This document shows, in pieces, positions 27,466 to 36,222 of a stretch of DNA of 64,000 nucleotides (positions are counted from its first letter, which is position 1; every line of letters begins with the position of its first letter). The stretch is taken from the NCBI GenBank assembly GCA_016716705.1, contig JADJVF010000015.1, forward strand, positions 62,001 to 126,000, read 5' to 3'. The position numbers and the translations under genes are program-made. The notes below the pieces were generated by a model. It did not search any database. It was not told the origin of the DNA and worked only from the letters and a program-made list of their open reading frames with translations. The stretch comes from Holophagales bacterium (GTDB lineage Bacteria > Acidobacteriota > Thermoanaerobaculia > UBA5066).

Positions 27466-28290
27466 ATGCGTAGAAGATGTCAATCGACCTTCGCGTTCGC
27501 GGTATCTGTGCTGGCTGTGGTGCTCCCCGGACAGCTTCGCGCCCAGGATATCAACCTGGAGCGGGCCGGCGACCCGCCCGCCTCGGTTGGCCACGTGGTG
27601 CCGGGGCCTCTCGGAGGACCCGCGGCCTCCCTTCCCGACAGATACGGACCGGGCCGGGGGTTCACCTTCGTCGGCGCAAGCCACTTCACCGTGAGGCTGA
27701 ACTCGGCGGCCCCCGTGCTGACGTACAGCAGCAATCACTTCTATAACTCTCCCGGCTCTGCCTCGCCAGCCCGGTACTTCGCCCAGGTCGACCTCGAGCA
27801 GGGCGTCCTTCTGGACATGGTCACGTGCGTATTCAACGATGCGAGCGTGACGAACAACATCTACTTCGGCCTGCAGAAGTACTCGACGAACATGGTCACC
27901 GGCGCGACTGCTACCTCAGTCCCCGTTTCGTACAGTTCCACCGGATCCGCTGGTATCACTGCCACGAACGTCGCCCTCGCTCCTTTCGAGACGATCAATA
28001 ACCTGCCCGACGGAATCACCATGACCCAGTACTATCTCGCCGCCGACGTCGCCTCGGACACGAGCTTCGCTGGCTGCTACCTCTGGTGGACCCGGCAGGT
28101 CACCCCGGCTCCCGCGGCGGCCACGTTCAGCGATGTCCCGACGGATCACTGGGCTTTCCGGTTCGTCGAGGCCCTCGGTGCCTCCGGGATCACGGCCGGC
28201 TGTGGCGGCGGGGCCTTCTGCCCGGACAACCCCGTGACTCGCGCCCAGATGGCCGTCTTCCTGGCGTCGGCGCTCGGGCTCAACTACTAG
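27466..28290 (+). CDS. Secreted protein with one C-terminal SLH domain
   Basis: A 274-residue exported protein. The start ATG 27466 follows GATGGAGGAAGAC, a good ribosome-binding site; earlier in-frame ATGs lack one. A signal peptide (FAFAVSVLAVVLPGQLRAQ) is followed by about 200 residues of unrecognised beta-rich sequence. The C-terminus is a single S-layer-homology domain (FSDVPTDHWAFRFVEALGAS, then NPVTRAQMAVFLA). SLH domains usually come in threes to hold proteins at the cell surface; a single terminal copy is common in GC-rich Acidobacteriota-like genomes. The passenger domain has no assigned function. Confidence 0.78.
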   Translation: MRRRCQSTFAFAVSVLAVVLPGQLRAQDINLERAGDPPASVGHVVPGPLGGPAASLPDRYGPGRGFTFVGASHFTVRLNSAAPVLTYSSNHFYNSPGSASPARYFAQVDLEQGVLLDMVTCVFNDASVTNNIYFGLQKYSTNMVTGATATSVPVSYSSTGSAGITATNVALAPFETINNLPDGITMTQYYLAADVASDTSFAGCYLWWTRQVTPAPAAATFSDVPTDHWAFRFVEALGASGITAGCGGGAFCPDNPVTRAQMAVFLASALGLNY

Positions 28291-28305
28291 GGTCTTTCGG
28301 GCAGC

Positions 28306-28358
28306 ATCATCTTCGATGATTCTGATCCGAGGGCCCCGGACCTGCGGGTCCGGGGCCC
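28306..28358 (+). terminator. Two hairpins after the SLH gene, the second 12 bp perfect
   Basis: ATCATC-TTC-GATGAT (28306-28320) is followed by GGGCCCCGGACC (28331-28342), a TGCG loop, and GGTCCGGGGCCC (28347-28358). The second stem is perfect over 12 bp and followed by TTCGGTTCTC, so it lacks a full T-run. Between an SLH gene and a convergent CoA-transferase gene it probably stops transcription from both sides. The remaining bases to 28525 hold nothing recognisable. Confidence 0.65.
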
Positions 28359-28525
28359 TTCGGTTCTCGTCCGGGCCTTCTGCGCTGGATCGGGTCGGGG
28401 GAAGTCGCGGGGGACGCGGCAGGCCCCCGAAGCGGGGCAGCGTCTTCGGCCGGATCGAGGAAGGGAGACATCGGTATGAAAGGGGGACCGGCGATGAGGG
28501 CCCTGTCGTTGCCGCGGGCTCTCAC

Positions 28526-29662
28526 TCAGCCGGAAACCGCTTCGATCTCCTCGGCGGTGAAGCCGAACTCGTGCAGCACCCGTGACGTGTCGGCGCCGAG
28601 TGCCGGCGCCGGCGCGTGCGGGCGGCGCAGGCCCGGAACGCCGAGAAACGCCGCGGGAGTCGCCATGACGCCGCCGCCGGGGATCGACGTCCGTTCCATT
28701 CGCGGGGCGAGCGCCTCGCGCGCCTCGGCGAGGTCGTTCACCGGCGTGAGCGGGATGCCGAGCACTTCGGCGAGCGCGAGCCAGTCGGCCCGTGGCCGGG
28801 TCCCGAAGACGAGGTCGAGGCGCCTCGCCGCGTCGGCCCCGGCCGCCCCGGTGTCGAGGCCGTCGGCGCCGTGCTCGGTGATCCCCGCCATCTCGCAGAG
28901 CGCGCCCCAGAACTTCGGCTCGATCGCGCCGAGGGCGACCCGGGTGCCGTCCGAGCAGCCATAGGTCCGGTAGCCCGGGCTCTTCCCCGCGAGGATCCCG
29001 TCGAGGACTCCCCCGCTGCCCAGGCCGACCTCCGCGAACGACCAGGTGAGGAACGGCAGCGGCCCGGTGACGAGCGGCTGGTCCACGTGGACGCCGCGGC
29101 CCGTACGGGTGCGGAGGAGGAGGGCCGCGAGCGTGGACGAGACGGCGAGGAGCCCCGCACCGACGTCGGCCACCTGGACGCGCGGGAGGTCCCCCGCGGG
29201 GAGCTCGGAGAGGAAGCCCGTGACGGCCGTGAAGTTCAGGTCGTGTCCTATCCGGCCCGAATCCGGCCCCCCGGAGCCGAAGCTCGAGAGCGAGACGACG
29301 ACGAGGCCGGGGTTCAGCGCGGCGAGGCGCTCGCGCCCGAGATCCCATCGCTCGAGCGTTCCGGGACGGAAGCTCTCGACGAGGACGTCCGCGTGGCGCG
29401 CCAGCTTCCGGAGCGCCGCCGCCCCCGCGTGCGATTTCAGGTCGATCGCGACCGACTCCACGCCGCGGAAGAAGGCGAGGAACCCCGCCCCGGTCCCCCC
29501 GACGAGCGGTGGGGTGAGGCGCATCGGATCTCCCGAGTGCGGGTCCTCCACCTTGACGACACGCGCCCCGAGGTCGACGAGGGTCCGCGCGAGAACGGCT
29601 CCCGGAAGCATCCGGGAGACGTCCAGGACGACCGTCCCTGCCAGGGGGAGCGCGGCGTTCAC
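28526..29662 (-). CDS. CaiB/BaiF-family CoA-transferase
   Basis: A 378-residue class III CoA-transferase, moving CoA between carboxylic acids. The start GTG 29662 overlaps the stop of the upstream acyl-CoA dehydrogenase (GTGA). Motifs include LPLAGTVVLDVSRMLPGA, GARVVKVEDPHSGDPMR (the conserved V(I)KVE-P-GD region with the catalytic Asp expected further on) and DVLVESFRPGTLERWDLG. It resembles alpha-methylacyl-CoA racemase-like members, so racemase activity on branched acyl-CoA is an alternative. The pair with the dehydrogenase suggests fatty- or branched-acid catabolism. Confidence 0.85.
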   Translation of the reverse strand: MNAALPLAGTVVLDVSRMLPGAVLARTLVDLGARVVKVEDPHSGDPMRLTPPLVGGTGAGFLAFFRGVESVAIDLKSHAGAAALRKLARHADVLVESFRPGTLERWDLGRERLAALNPGLVVVSLSSFGSGGPDSGRIGHDLNFTAVTGFLSELPAGDLPRVQVADVGAGLLAVSSTLAALLLRTRTGRGVHVDQPLVTGPLPFLTWSFAEVGLGSGGVLDGILAGKSPGYRTYGCSDGTRVALGAIEPKFWGALCEMAGITEHGADGLDTGAAGADAARRLDLVFGTRPRADWLALAEVLGIPLTPVNDLAEAREALAPRMERTSIPGGGVMATPAAFLGVPGLRRPHAPAPALGADTSRVLHEFGFTAEEIEAVSG

Positions 29663-31629
29663 GGGGCCACCTTCCGGAACAGCTTGCCGAACTTCGTCAT
29701 CGCCGCGATGTTCGAGACCTTCACCTTGCCCAGGAGAAACGCCGTCTCCGGTGCCTGCTGCCCGCCCTCGATGGCGAGGTACGTCTTCTCCGTCGTCGTC
29801 ACGACGCAGTCTGCGGCCCCGTCGTGTCCTTCGAATGCCCGGCAGGAGCCGTCCTCGATGACGACCGTCCAGTCGGAGCGCTCGACGTCCTTGAAGCGGA
29901 AGTGGAGGCGGGCGCTCCAGCCGGCTGCGCGGTCGGCCCGGAAACGGAGCGGGAGCGTCTCGAAAAGCTCCGCGACGCTCGTCGGAACGGGGATCCTCAA
30001 CGCGAGGGAGGGGGCGCTCCCTGCGAGGGTGACGGCGTCGCGCCCCGCCATCTGTCGAGCGCCCGTCGGCGGGAAGTACGCGGGATCGGTCACCTCGTAC
30101 ACCGGAACCGGAGCCGTCGGATAAAACGCGGGGACGGTCGCCTCTGCGGGCGGTGCGACCGGCTCCACGGCCGCCGACTCGACGGCCGGAGAAGGGGCGA
30201 AGAAGGAGGGCTCCGTGACCTCTGAGGGCGGGGCGGGCGCTTCCCCGGGCGTGACGGGCCGCGTCTCCGTGAAGATGGCCTCGAGCGTATCGGTCACGTC
30301 GGCCTCGAAGACCTCCTGAGAACCGGCATCCTCGGCGAATGGGTTCCCCGCGCCATCGAGGAGCGGCCCGCCGCCGTCGGCCGGAAGCGGCTCTGCGGCC
30401 GGCGGCGGGACAGGGTCCGCCGGATCCCCGGGAGTCGGAGGGGCAGCGGCGTCGTCCTCGTCGCGTTCGCGCTTCGGGAAGGCCAGGCCGTCGATGGCCG
30501 CCTTCGCGATCACCTCGCGCATGATCTCGCTCGTTCCGGCGACGATCGTCCCGAAGCGGGAGTCGCGGAAGAAGCGCTCGATCGGGTACTCCTCGACCGT
30601 CCCGAAGCCGCCGAAGAACTGGAGGCACTCGTCGGCCGTCTTCTTCGACAGCTCGGTGGCGAGGAGCTTGGCCATGCACGCCTCGGCGACGGGGTTCTCG
30701 CCCTTCTCGTGGAGCCACGCGGCGTGGTAGACGAGCTGCGCCGCCGCCTCGAGCTCGGCGTACAGGTCGGCAAGGCGGTGGCGGATCGCCTGGAACTTCC
30801 CGATCGGCCTCCCGAACGCGTGGCGCTCGAGGATGTACTTCCGGGTCTCCTCGAGGGCGAGGCGGGCGCTCCCGACGGACGTCGCCGCCGTGACGAGCCG
30901 CTCGAGGACGAACGTCTCCATGATCAGGTAGAAGCCCTCGTTCTCCTCGCCGACGAGGTTGCCGAGCGGAACGCGGACGTTCTCGAACGTCAGCTCGCCC
31001 GTATCGGACGAGTGCCATCCCATCTTCCGGAGCTTCGACCTCGAGAACCCGGGCGCATCGGCCTCGACGACGATGAGGCTGAGGCCGCCCGCGCCCGCGT
31101 CCCTGTCGGTCCGGCAGGCGACGACGACGAAGTCCCCCTCGACGCCGTTCGTGATCCAGGTCTTCGCGCCGTCGATCACCCAGGAATCCCCGTCGCGGCG
31201 CGCCATCGTGCGGATCGCGGCGACGTCCGACCCGGTGTCGGGCTCGGATATTGCGATGGCCCCCACCTTCGTCCCGGCGATCGAGGGTGCGAGCCAGCGC
31301 CGCTTCTGCTCCGGCGTTCCGTGGAGGTGGATCGCTCCCGTCGCGATGAACTGCTGCACCGAGACCGCCGCGACGAAACCTCCCATGCGCGAGCGCGGCA
31401 GCTCCTCGAGAAAGGCGAGCGCGTGGAAGATCGAGGCTCCCGTCCCACCCAGCTCCTCGGGGAAGAGGATCCCGAGGAGGCCCAGGTCGCCCATCCGGCG
31501 GAAGGCCTCGCGCGGAATCCGGCGGGCCTCTTCCCACTCGTGGGCGTAGGGCGCAATCTCGCTCTCGAGGAACTGGCGAACCGTCCGGCGGAAGCTCTCG
31601 TGTTCCTCTCCGAAGTAGATCGACGTCAT
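29659..31629 (-). CDS. Acyl-CoA dehydrogenase fused to a C-terminal SCP2 domain
   Basis: A 656-residue protein. Residues about 1-385 are a flavin acyl-CoA dehydrogenase (AISEPDTGSDVAAIRT, WITNGVEGDFVVV, LERHAFGRPIGKFQAIR, FFGGFGTVEEYPIERFFRD). The late motif reads VAGTSEIMREVI, so the Glu found just before GTSEI in short-chain enzymes is absent, as in long-chain or isovaleryl-type members that use another Glu. A low-complexity acidic/Pro linker of about 150 residues leads to a sterol-carrier-like SCP2 domain (LFETLPLRFRADRAAGW to IAAMTKFGKLFRKVAP). The start ATG 31629 follows GAGGGTGAGC. Fusion of these two domains on one chain is uncommon; the SCP2 part may present lipid substrate. Confidence 0.87.
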   Translation of the reverse strand: MTSIYFGEEHESFRRTVRQFLESEIAPYAHEWEEARRIPREAFRRMGDLGLLGILFPEELGGTGASIFHALAFLEELPRSRMGGFVAAVSVQQFIATGAIHLHGTPEQKRRWLAPSIAGTKVGAIAISEPDTGSDVAAIRTMARRDGDSWVIDGAKTWITNGVEGDFVVVACRTDRDAGAGGLSLIVVEADAPGFSRSKLRKMGWHSSDTGELTFENVRVPLGNLVGEENEGFYLIMETFVLERLVTAATSVGSARLALEETRKYILERHAFGRPIGKFQAIRHRLADLYAELEAAAQLVYHAAWLHEKGENPVAEACMAKLLATELSKKTADECLQFFGGFGTVEEYPIERFFRDSRFGTIVAGTSEIMREVIAKAAIDGLAFPKRERDEDDAAAPPTPGDPADPVPPPAAEPLPADGGGPLLDGAGNPFAEDAGSQEVFEADVTDTLEAIFTETRPVTPGEAPAPPSEVTEPSFFAPSPAVESAAVEPVAPPAEATVPAFYPTAPVPVYEVTDPAYFPPTGARQMAGRDAVTLAGSAPSLALRIPVPTSVAELFETLPLRFRADRAAGWSARLHFRFKDVERSDWTVVIEDGSCRAFEGHDGAADCVVTTTEKTYLAIEGGQQAPETAFLLGKVKVSNIAAMTKFGKLFRKVAP

Positions 31630-31666
31630 GCTCACCCTCGGGATGGAATAATCGGGGTCGGCCCGA

Positions 31667-33088
31667 ATGAAAGAGATTACGCCTGTGCCCGAGACGATGC
31701 CCGTTCCCGAGACCGCTGCCCCGTCCGGCCCCGGATTCGGGACCCTCGAAACGGTCTTCGAGGCGCTGGGGCGGGCGCTCATCGTCCTGGACGCCGACTT
31801 CCGGGTCATCCGGGCGTGCCACACCCTCGACGACCTCGCATGGCCGGGCGCCGCCGCCTCGGCCATCGGGCGCCCGATCGAGGAGCTCGTCGGCGCCCGG
31901 CTCTTCGGCCCGTCCGACACCCTCCGTGAGTCCCTCGAGCAGGGCCTCCGCGAAGAGGGGCGCCGGGCGATTCTCCGCTGCGGAGAGGGAAGCGCCCGGC
32001 TCGTCTCGCTGACGGCCGCGGTCCTTCCGACGGCCGTCACGAGCCATTGCGACCCCCGTGCCCGCTACATCGTCGTCATCCGGCCCGCAGAGACGGACAA
32101 CGGCCTCGTCCAGTCGATGCTTTCCTCGCACGGGCTCGTCGCCCGCTCCCCCGTCATGCTCCGGATCGTCCACCTCGTCGAGTCGCTCGCCCGGAGCGAG
32201 GCGACGGTACTCGTCACGGGCGAGAGCGGAACCGGCAAGGAGCTCATCGCCCGCGCACTCCACGCCAATTCCCCGCGCTGTACCGGCCCTTTCGTCGCGG
32301 TGAACTGCGGAGCGCTCCCGGGAGAGCTCCTCGAAAGCGAGCTCTTCGGCCACGTGCGGGGCGCCTTTACCGGCGCCGTCCGCGACCGGGTGGGCCGCTT
32401 CGACATGGCGAAGGGGGGGACGATCTTCCTGGACGAGGTGGGCGACCTGCCGCTCCACCTCCAGGTCAAGCTCCTCCGGGTCCTCCAGGAGCGGCGCTTC
32501 GAGCGGGTCGGCGAGAGCGCGCCCCGCCCGATGGATGCTCGCGTCATCGCCGCCACGAACGTCGATCTCGTCGAGGCCATCCGGGCCGGCCGCTTCCGCG
32601 ACGACCTCTACTACCGCCTCCGGGTCGTCCCGATCCACGTTCCGCCGCTCCGGGACCGGGTCGAGGACATCCCGCTCATCGCGCACCACCTCCTGGCCCA
32701 CATCGGGGGGCGCGAAGGGCGCGCGCTCCTGCTCTCGCCGGACACCCTCGCCGCCATGGCCCGTCACCGGTGGCCCGGCAACGTCCGCGAGCTGGGGAAC
32801 GCCCTCGAATACGCCGTCGCGACCTGCACCGGCCAGACGATCCAGATCGAGAACCTCCCGTCGGAGCTGCGCGAGGGCGACGAGCCGCCCGAGTCCGCCG
32901 CGCCCGCGATCGCTCTTCCGGCCGCCGGCGACCCCCTGTTCGACAGACTCGTCGAGGACCCGGCGGAACGCGCCCGGATCGTCCAGGTCCTCGAGTCGGC
33001 CCGCTGGAACCGCGGACGGGCCGCCGAAACGCTCGGCATGAGCCGGAGCACGCTGTGGCGGCGGATGAAGGAGCTCGGGATCGAATGA
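31667..33088 (+). CDS. Sigma-54-dependent transcriptional activator (PAS-AAA-Fis)
   Basis: A 473-residue enhancer-binding protein. Residues about 25-140 look like a PAS-type sensor (ALGRALIVLDADFRVIRACH). The AAA+ domain has Walker A GESGTGKE, the sigma-54 contact loop GAFTGA at residues 232-237, and Walker B GGTIFLDEVGDLP. The C-terminus is a Fis-type helix-turn-helix (RGRAAETLGMSRSTLWRRMK). No receiver domain is present, so it is not a response regulator. Its stop overlaps the Rieske gene (ATGA), an unusual arrangement that ties the regulator to the complex it probably controls. No -24/-12 promoter was recognised nearby. Confidence 0.9.
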   Translation: MKEITPVPETMPVPETAAPSGPGFGTLETVFEALGRALIVLDADFRVIRACHTLDDLAWPGAAASAIGRPIEELVGARLFGPSDTLRESLEQGLREEGRRAILRCGEGSARLVSLTAAVLPTAVTSHCDPRARYIVVIRPAETDNGLVQSMLSSHGLVARSPVMLRIVHLVESLARSEATVLVTGESGTGKELIARALHANSPRCTGPFVAVNCGALPGELLESELFGHVRGAFTGAVRDRVGRFDMAKGGTIFLDEVGDLPLHLQVKLLRVLQERRFERVGESAPRPMDARVIAATNVDLVEAIRAGRFRDDLYYRLRVVPIHVPPLRDRVEDIPLIAHHLLAHIGGREGRALLLSPDTLAAMARHRWPGNVRELGNALEYAVATCTGQTIQIENLPSELREGDEPPESAAPAIALPAAGDPLFDRLVEDPAERARIVQVLESARWNRGRAAETLGMSRSTLWRRMKELGIE

Positions 33089-33489
33089 GCTCGCGCCGCG
33101 ACTTCCTCTCCGGCGCCTGGGCCGCGGCGGGCGCTGGCGCGGCCGTGGCTGGCGCCGCCGTGCTGGGAAAGGCGCTTTCGGGCTCGCCCGAAGAGGCGCG
33201 CACCGTGGAGCTTCCGGAAGCGCTGCTGATGAAGGCCGAGAGGGACGGCGGCCTCGTTCACGACGGGCTCCTCGTGCGCGGGCCGGCGACGGCCCCGGTC
33301 GTCCTCGACCTCACCTGCACCCACCTGCGCTGCCGGGTCGCGCCGGTCGAGGGAGGGGGCTTCTCGTGCCCGTGCCACGGGAGCCGCTACGACGCCGAGG
33401 GCCGCCCCGTGAGCGGACCCGCGCTGAAGGCGCTCGCGCGGCCGCACCTGATGCGCGCGGGCTCGGGCTTCACGGCGCGGCTTTCGTGA
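33085..33489 (+). CDS. Rieske iron-sulfur protein with Tat signal
   Basis: A 134-residue membrane-anchored 2Fe-2S protein. The Tat motif SSRRDFLSGAW and following Ala-rich helix form an uncleaved anchor. Cluster ligands are in CTHLRC and CPCHGSRYD; the first box normally reads CTHLGC, so Gly is replaced by Arg. The protein is short compared with bc1 or b6f Rieske subunits (160-190 residues). It overlaps the activator gene upstream and the cytochrome b gene downstream, both by four bases, and should accept electrons from quinol. Confidence 0.9.
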   Translation: MSSRRDFLSGAWAAAGAGAAVAGAAVLGKALSGSPEEARTVELPEALLMKAERDGGLVHDGLLVRGPATAPVVLDLTCTHLRCRVAPVEGGGFSCPCHGSRYDAEGRPVSGPALKALARPHLMRAGSGFTARLS

Positions 33490-34307
33490 TCCTCGGCCGC
33501 CTCACCTACGGACTCCTCCTCGTCGCGGTCCTGTCCGGCCTGGCCCTCGCTCCGTTCTGGTCGGCTGCGCGCCCCCTCGAGAGCCTCGAGACCCTGAACG
33601 GAGCCACCCCCTGGGGCTTCTGGCTGCGCGGCGTCCACGCCCTCTCGAGCTGGGGGTTCCTCCTCGGAACGCTCGCCCACCTCGTCGAGGTCCTCTGGAA
33701 GAAGACCGACGGCCGCCTCTCCCCCGGCGTCTGGTGGCGCTCCGTCGCCCTTCTCCCCGTCTCGATCCTCGCGCTCCTCGGCGGCTTCCTCATGCGCGGC
33801 GACGCCGAAGCGCAGGCGGGCCTCGCCGTATGGCGCGAGGTCTCGGCGTCGATTCCGTTCGCCGGCCGCGCGCTCGCAGCGCTCCTGCTCGGCGTCCCCG
33901 GGTCGGACCTCGCCCCCGTCGCCCTCCACCACGCCGGCACCTTCACCCTCCTCGCGTGGCTCCTGACCGCCGAGCACGGGAGGGCCCTCGCACCCGACCT
34001 GCGCTCTACGGTCCTCGCGGCGCTGGGGAGCTTCGCGGCGGCGGGTCTTCTTCCCGTCTCCCTCGGCCCCGCCGTCGCCCCCGCGGGCGCGCTTCTCCTG
34101 GGTCCCTGGTACCTCCTCGGCCTCCAGGGTGCCCTCCTCCACCTCCCGGTGGTGGCGGGTTGGCTCCTGCCGCTTCTCCTCCTCGCCGTCGTCGGCCTCG
34201 TACGGCACGTCGACGGCCGGTGGCGCACGACGCTCCTCGCCGTCGCCGCGGCCTGGAGTGCGGGTTACCTCGCCTTCACGGTCCGGCTCCTCCTCGCCGC
34301 GCGCTGA
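33486..34307 (+). CDS. Cytochrome b6-like membrane subunit
   Basis: A 273-residue integral membrane protein with about six to eight hydrophobic segments. Start GTG 33486 overlaps the Rieske stop. Bis-histidine heme pairs are visible: VHALSSWGFLLGTLAH gives a 14-residue spacing and HAGTFTLLAWLLTAEH follows with 15, which is the cytochrome b6 spacing. It should bind two b hemes and oxidise quinol together with the Rieske protein. The second half (subunit-IV-like helices) is divergent. Its stop and the multiheme gene's start share one base (TGATG). Confidence 0.82.
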   Translation: MILGRLTYGLLLVAVLSGLALAPFWSAARPLESLETLNGATPWGFWLRGVHALSSWGFLLGTLAHLVEVLWKKTDGRLSPGVWWRSVALLPVSILALLGGFLMRGDAEAQAGLAVWREVSASIPFAGRALAALLLGVPGSDLAPVALHHAGTFTLLAWLLTAEHGRALAPDLRSTVLAALGSFAAAGLLPVSLGPAVAPAGALLLGPWYLLGLQGALLHLPVVAGWLLPLLLLAVVGLVRHVDGRWRTTLLAVAAAWSAGYLAFTVRLLLAAR

Positions 34308-36130
34308 TGTTCCGGACGCGGACGCTCGTCGCTCTTCTCCTCCTCGCCCTCGCCGGCCTCCTCGCCGCCCTTGGCCGCGAAGGGCAGCGGGAGACGACGC
34401 TCGGCCGCGGTCCCGACCGCGCCGGCGGGAAGGTCGAGCGCTGCGTCACCTGCCACGTCCGCCCCGAGGAGGACCCGGGAGGCGCCCACGCGCGCGCCGC
34501 CGTCGGCTGCTCGTCCTGCCACCTCGGCAACGAGCTGGCCTTCGACAAGGCCCGCGCACACGCCGGCATGGAGGCCGAGCCGGGCGCGCTCCGAACGGTC
34601 TCGCGCACCTGCGGCCGCGCCGGCTGCCACGTCCGGGAGGCGCAGAGGGTCGCCACGTCGCTCATGGCGCGCGCGAGCGGCATCGTCTCCGTCGACCGGT
34701 GGGTCTTCGGCGAAATCCCGCAGCCTCGGGGCGCGGCGACGATGCGCGAGACCCTCGCCAAGGCCGACCCCTCCCCTGCCGAACGGCACCTCGGCAAGCT
34801 CTGCGCCGGCTGCCACCTCCACGCCCTTCGAGGGAACCGCGACGACGCCATTCACGGAAACGGCAGCGGCTGCTCCTCCTGCCACGTCGCACGCAGGCTC
34901 CCCGGCGCCGTCCCGCGCCCGCATCCCGCCGTCGACGCCCGCGTCACCGACGACCGCTGCCTCGGCTGCCACAGCCGGAGCGGCCGGATCGCCCTCACGT
35001 ACGAGGGCCTCTACGAGGTGGAAAAGGACCAGGCCGGTGCCTGCGGCGACGCCGCCACGACGCTGCACGACGGGCGCCCCGCCTGCCGCGCCGAGGCGGA
35101 CGTCCACCGCCTCGCGGGCCTCTCCTGCGTCGACTGTCACCTCCACACCGACCTCATGGGCGACGGCCGGGAGTGGGAGCACGAGGAGGACCAGGTCGAG
35201 ATCACCTGCGAGGCGTGCCACGGCCCCGTCCGGGGCGGCAGCGCAGGTACAGAGACGACGTGGGGCGAAGTGACAGACCCGATCTCGCGCGACCTCCTTC
35301 GGCAACGCGGCGAGACGCGCCCACCGGAAGAGCACGTCCGCCTCGGCCGCCGCGGCACTCCGGTGTGGAACCTCCGCCCCTCGGGCGACGGCTGGGTCAC
35401 CTTCCGCAAGGGACAGGGCGTCGCGCTCGCCACGAAACAGACTCCGATCGACGCCAACCATGTACTCCCCGGTCACGAGCGGCTCACGTGCAGCTCCTGC
35501 CACGCGGCATGGGCGCCCACCTGCTCGACGTGCCACACGGCCTTCGACGCGAGCGGGAAGCAGTGGGACTTCGCGAAGGCGGTCGAGACGCCGGGCCGCT
35601 GGGTCGAGACTTCCGAGGGGTACGCCGCGAGGCCCCCCGCCCTTGCCGTCCGCGCGGACGGCCGCATCGCCCCGGCGATGCCGGGGATGGTCATGGACCT
35701 CGACGCGACGTCCGCGGGAGGACCGCGCGCCTCGCGCCGCCTCTTTGCCTCCCTCGACCCGCACTCGACGGGAAAGAAGGCTCGCAGCTGCGAGAGCTGC
35801 CACCTCTCGTCGTGGGCTCTCGGCCTGGGAACGGGGACTCTCGATCTCTCGGGTGCGGAGCCCGCGTTCACGCCCCCCGCGCCGGCCGCCGAGGATGCCC
35901 GTATGGCCTCGGACGCCTGGACGCACCTCGACGCCGAGCACCCCGGCGCCGGCACGCGCGTCGATCTGCGCTCTCTCGACGCGAAAGAGCTCCGGCGGAC
36001 GCTCGCCGTCGGTGCTTGTCTCCCGTGTCACAGGGATGGGCGCGATCCGGTCTACCGCGACTTCGAGCAGGCGAAGTCACGCCTCGCGGCGGGGGGCACG
36101 AGGTGCGCGTTCGGCAATCGCGGAGGCTGA
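34307..36130 (+). CDS. Multiheme cytochrome c, 12 predicted hemes
   Basis: A 607-residue periplasmic cytochrome with an N-terminal helix (TLVALLLLALAGLLAALG) serving as signal or anchor. In order the heme motifs are CVTCH, CSSCH, CGRAGCH, CAGCH, CSSCH, CLGCH, CVDCH, CEACH, CSSCH, CSTCH, CESCH and CLPCH; the third has four residues between the cysteines (CX4CH). Start ATG 34307 shares a base with the cytochrome b stop. It is the probable electron acceptor from the Rieske/cytochrome b pair, replacing cytochrome c1. No close family name can be given beyond multiheme cytochrome c. Confidence 0.88.
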   Translation: MFRTRTLVALLLLALAGLLAALGREGQRETTLGRGPDRAGGKVERCVTCHVRPEEDPGGAHARAAVGCSSCHLGNELAFDKARAHAGMEAEPGALRTVSRTCGRAGCHVREAQRVATSLMARASGIVSVDRWVFGEIPQPRGAATMRETLAKADPSPAERHLGKLCAGCHLHALRGNRDDAIHGNGSGCSSCHVARRLPGAVPRPHPAVDARVTDDRCLGCHSRSGRIALTYEGLYEVEKDQAGACGDAATTLHDGRPACRAEADVHRLAGLSCVDCHLHTDLMGDGREWEHEEDQVEITCEACHGPVRGGSAGTETTWGEVTDPISRDLLRQRGETRPPEEHVRLGRRGTPVWNLRPSGDGWVTFRKGQGVALATKQTPIDANHVLPGHERLTCSSCHAAWAPTCSTCHTAFDASGKQWDFAKAVETPGRWVETSEGYAARPPALAVRADGRIAPAMPGMVMDLDATSAGGPRASRRLFASLDPHSTGKKARSCESCHLSSWALGLGTGTLDLSGAEPAFTPPAPAAEDARMASDAWTHLDAEHPGAGTRVDLRSLDAKELRRTLAVGACLPCHRDGRDPVYRDFEQAKSRLAAGGTRCAFGNRGG

Positions 36131-36222
36131 GGACGCTCGACCCTTGCGCGACGGGGATTCGGCACCCATATTCCTGAGACTGGTTTTCAGATCGGCCTTC
36201 TTCAGAAAGGATGGGTGGAGCT

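Noticed and set aside
31630..31666. A sigma-54 promoter directly before the activator-Rieske operon
   Set aside because: The 37-bp divergent gap contains no GG-N10-GC element; the activator's targets may lie elsewhere or the promoter may be of another type.
28526..32767. A very long minus-strand open frame spanning several genes
   Set aside because: Only its downstream part (28526-29662) is a real CoA-transferase; the rest is GC-rich antisense or shifted sequence over the dehydrogenase and activator genes, with Arg/Pro/Gly-rich composition.
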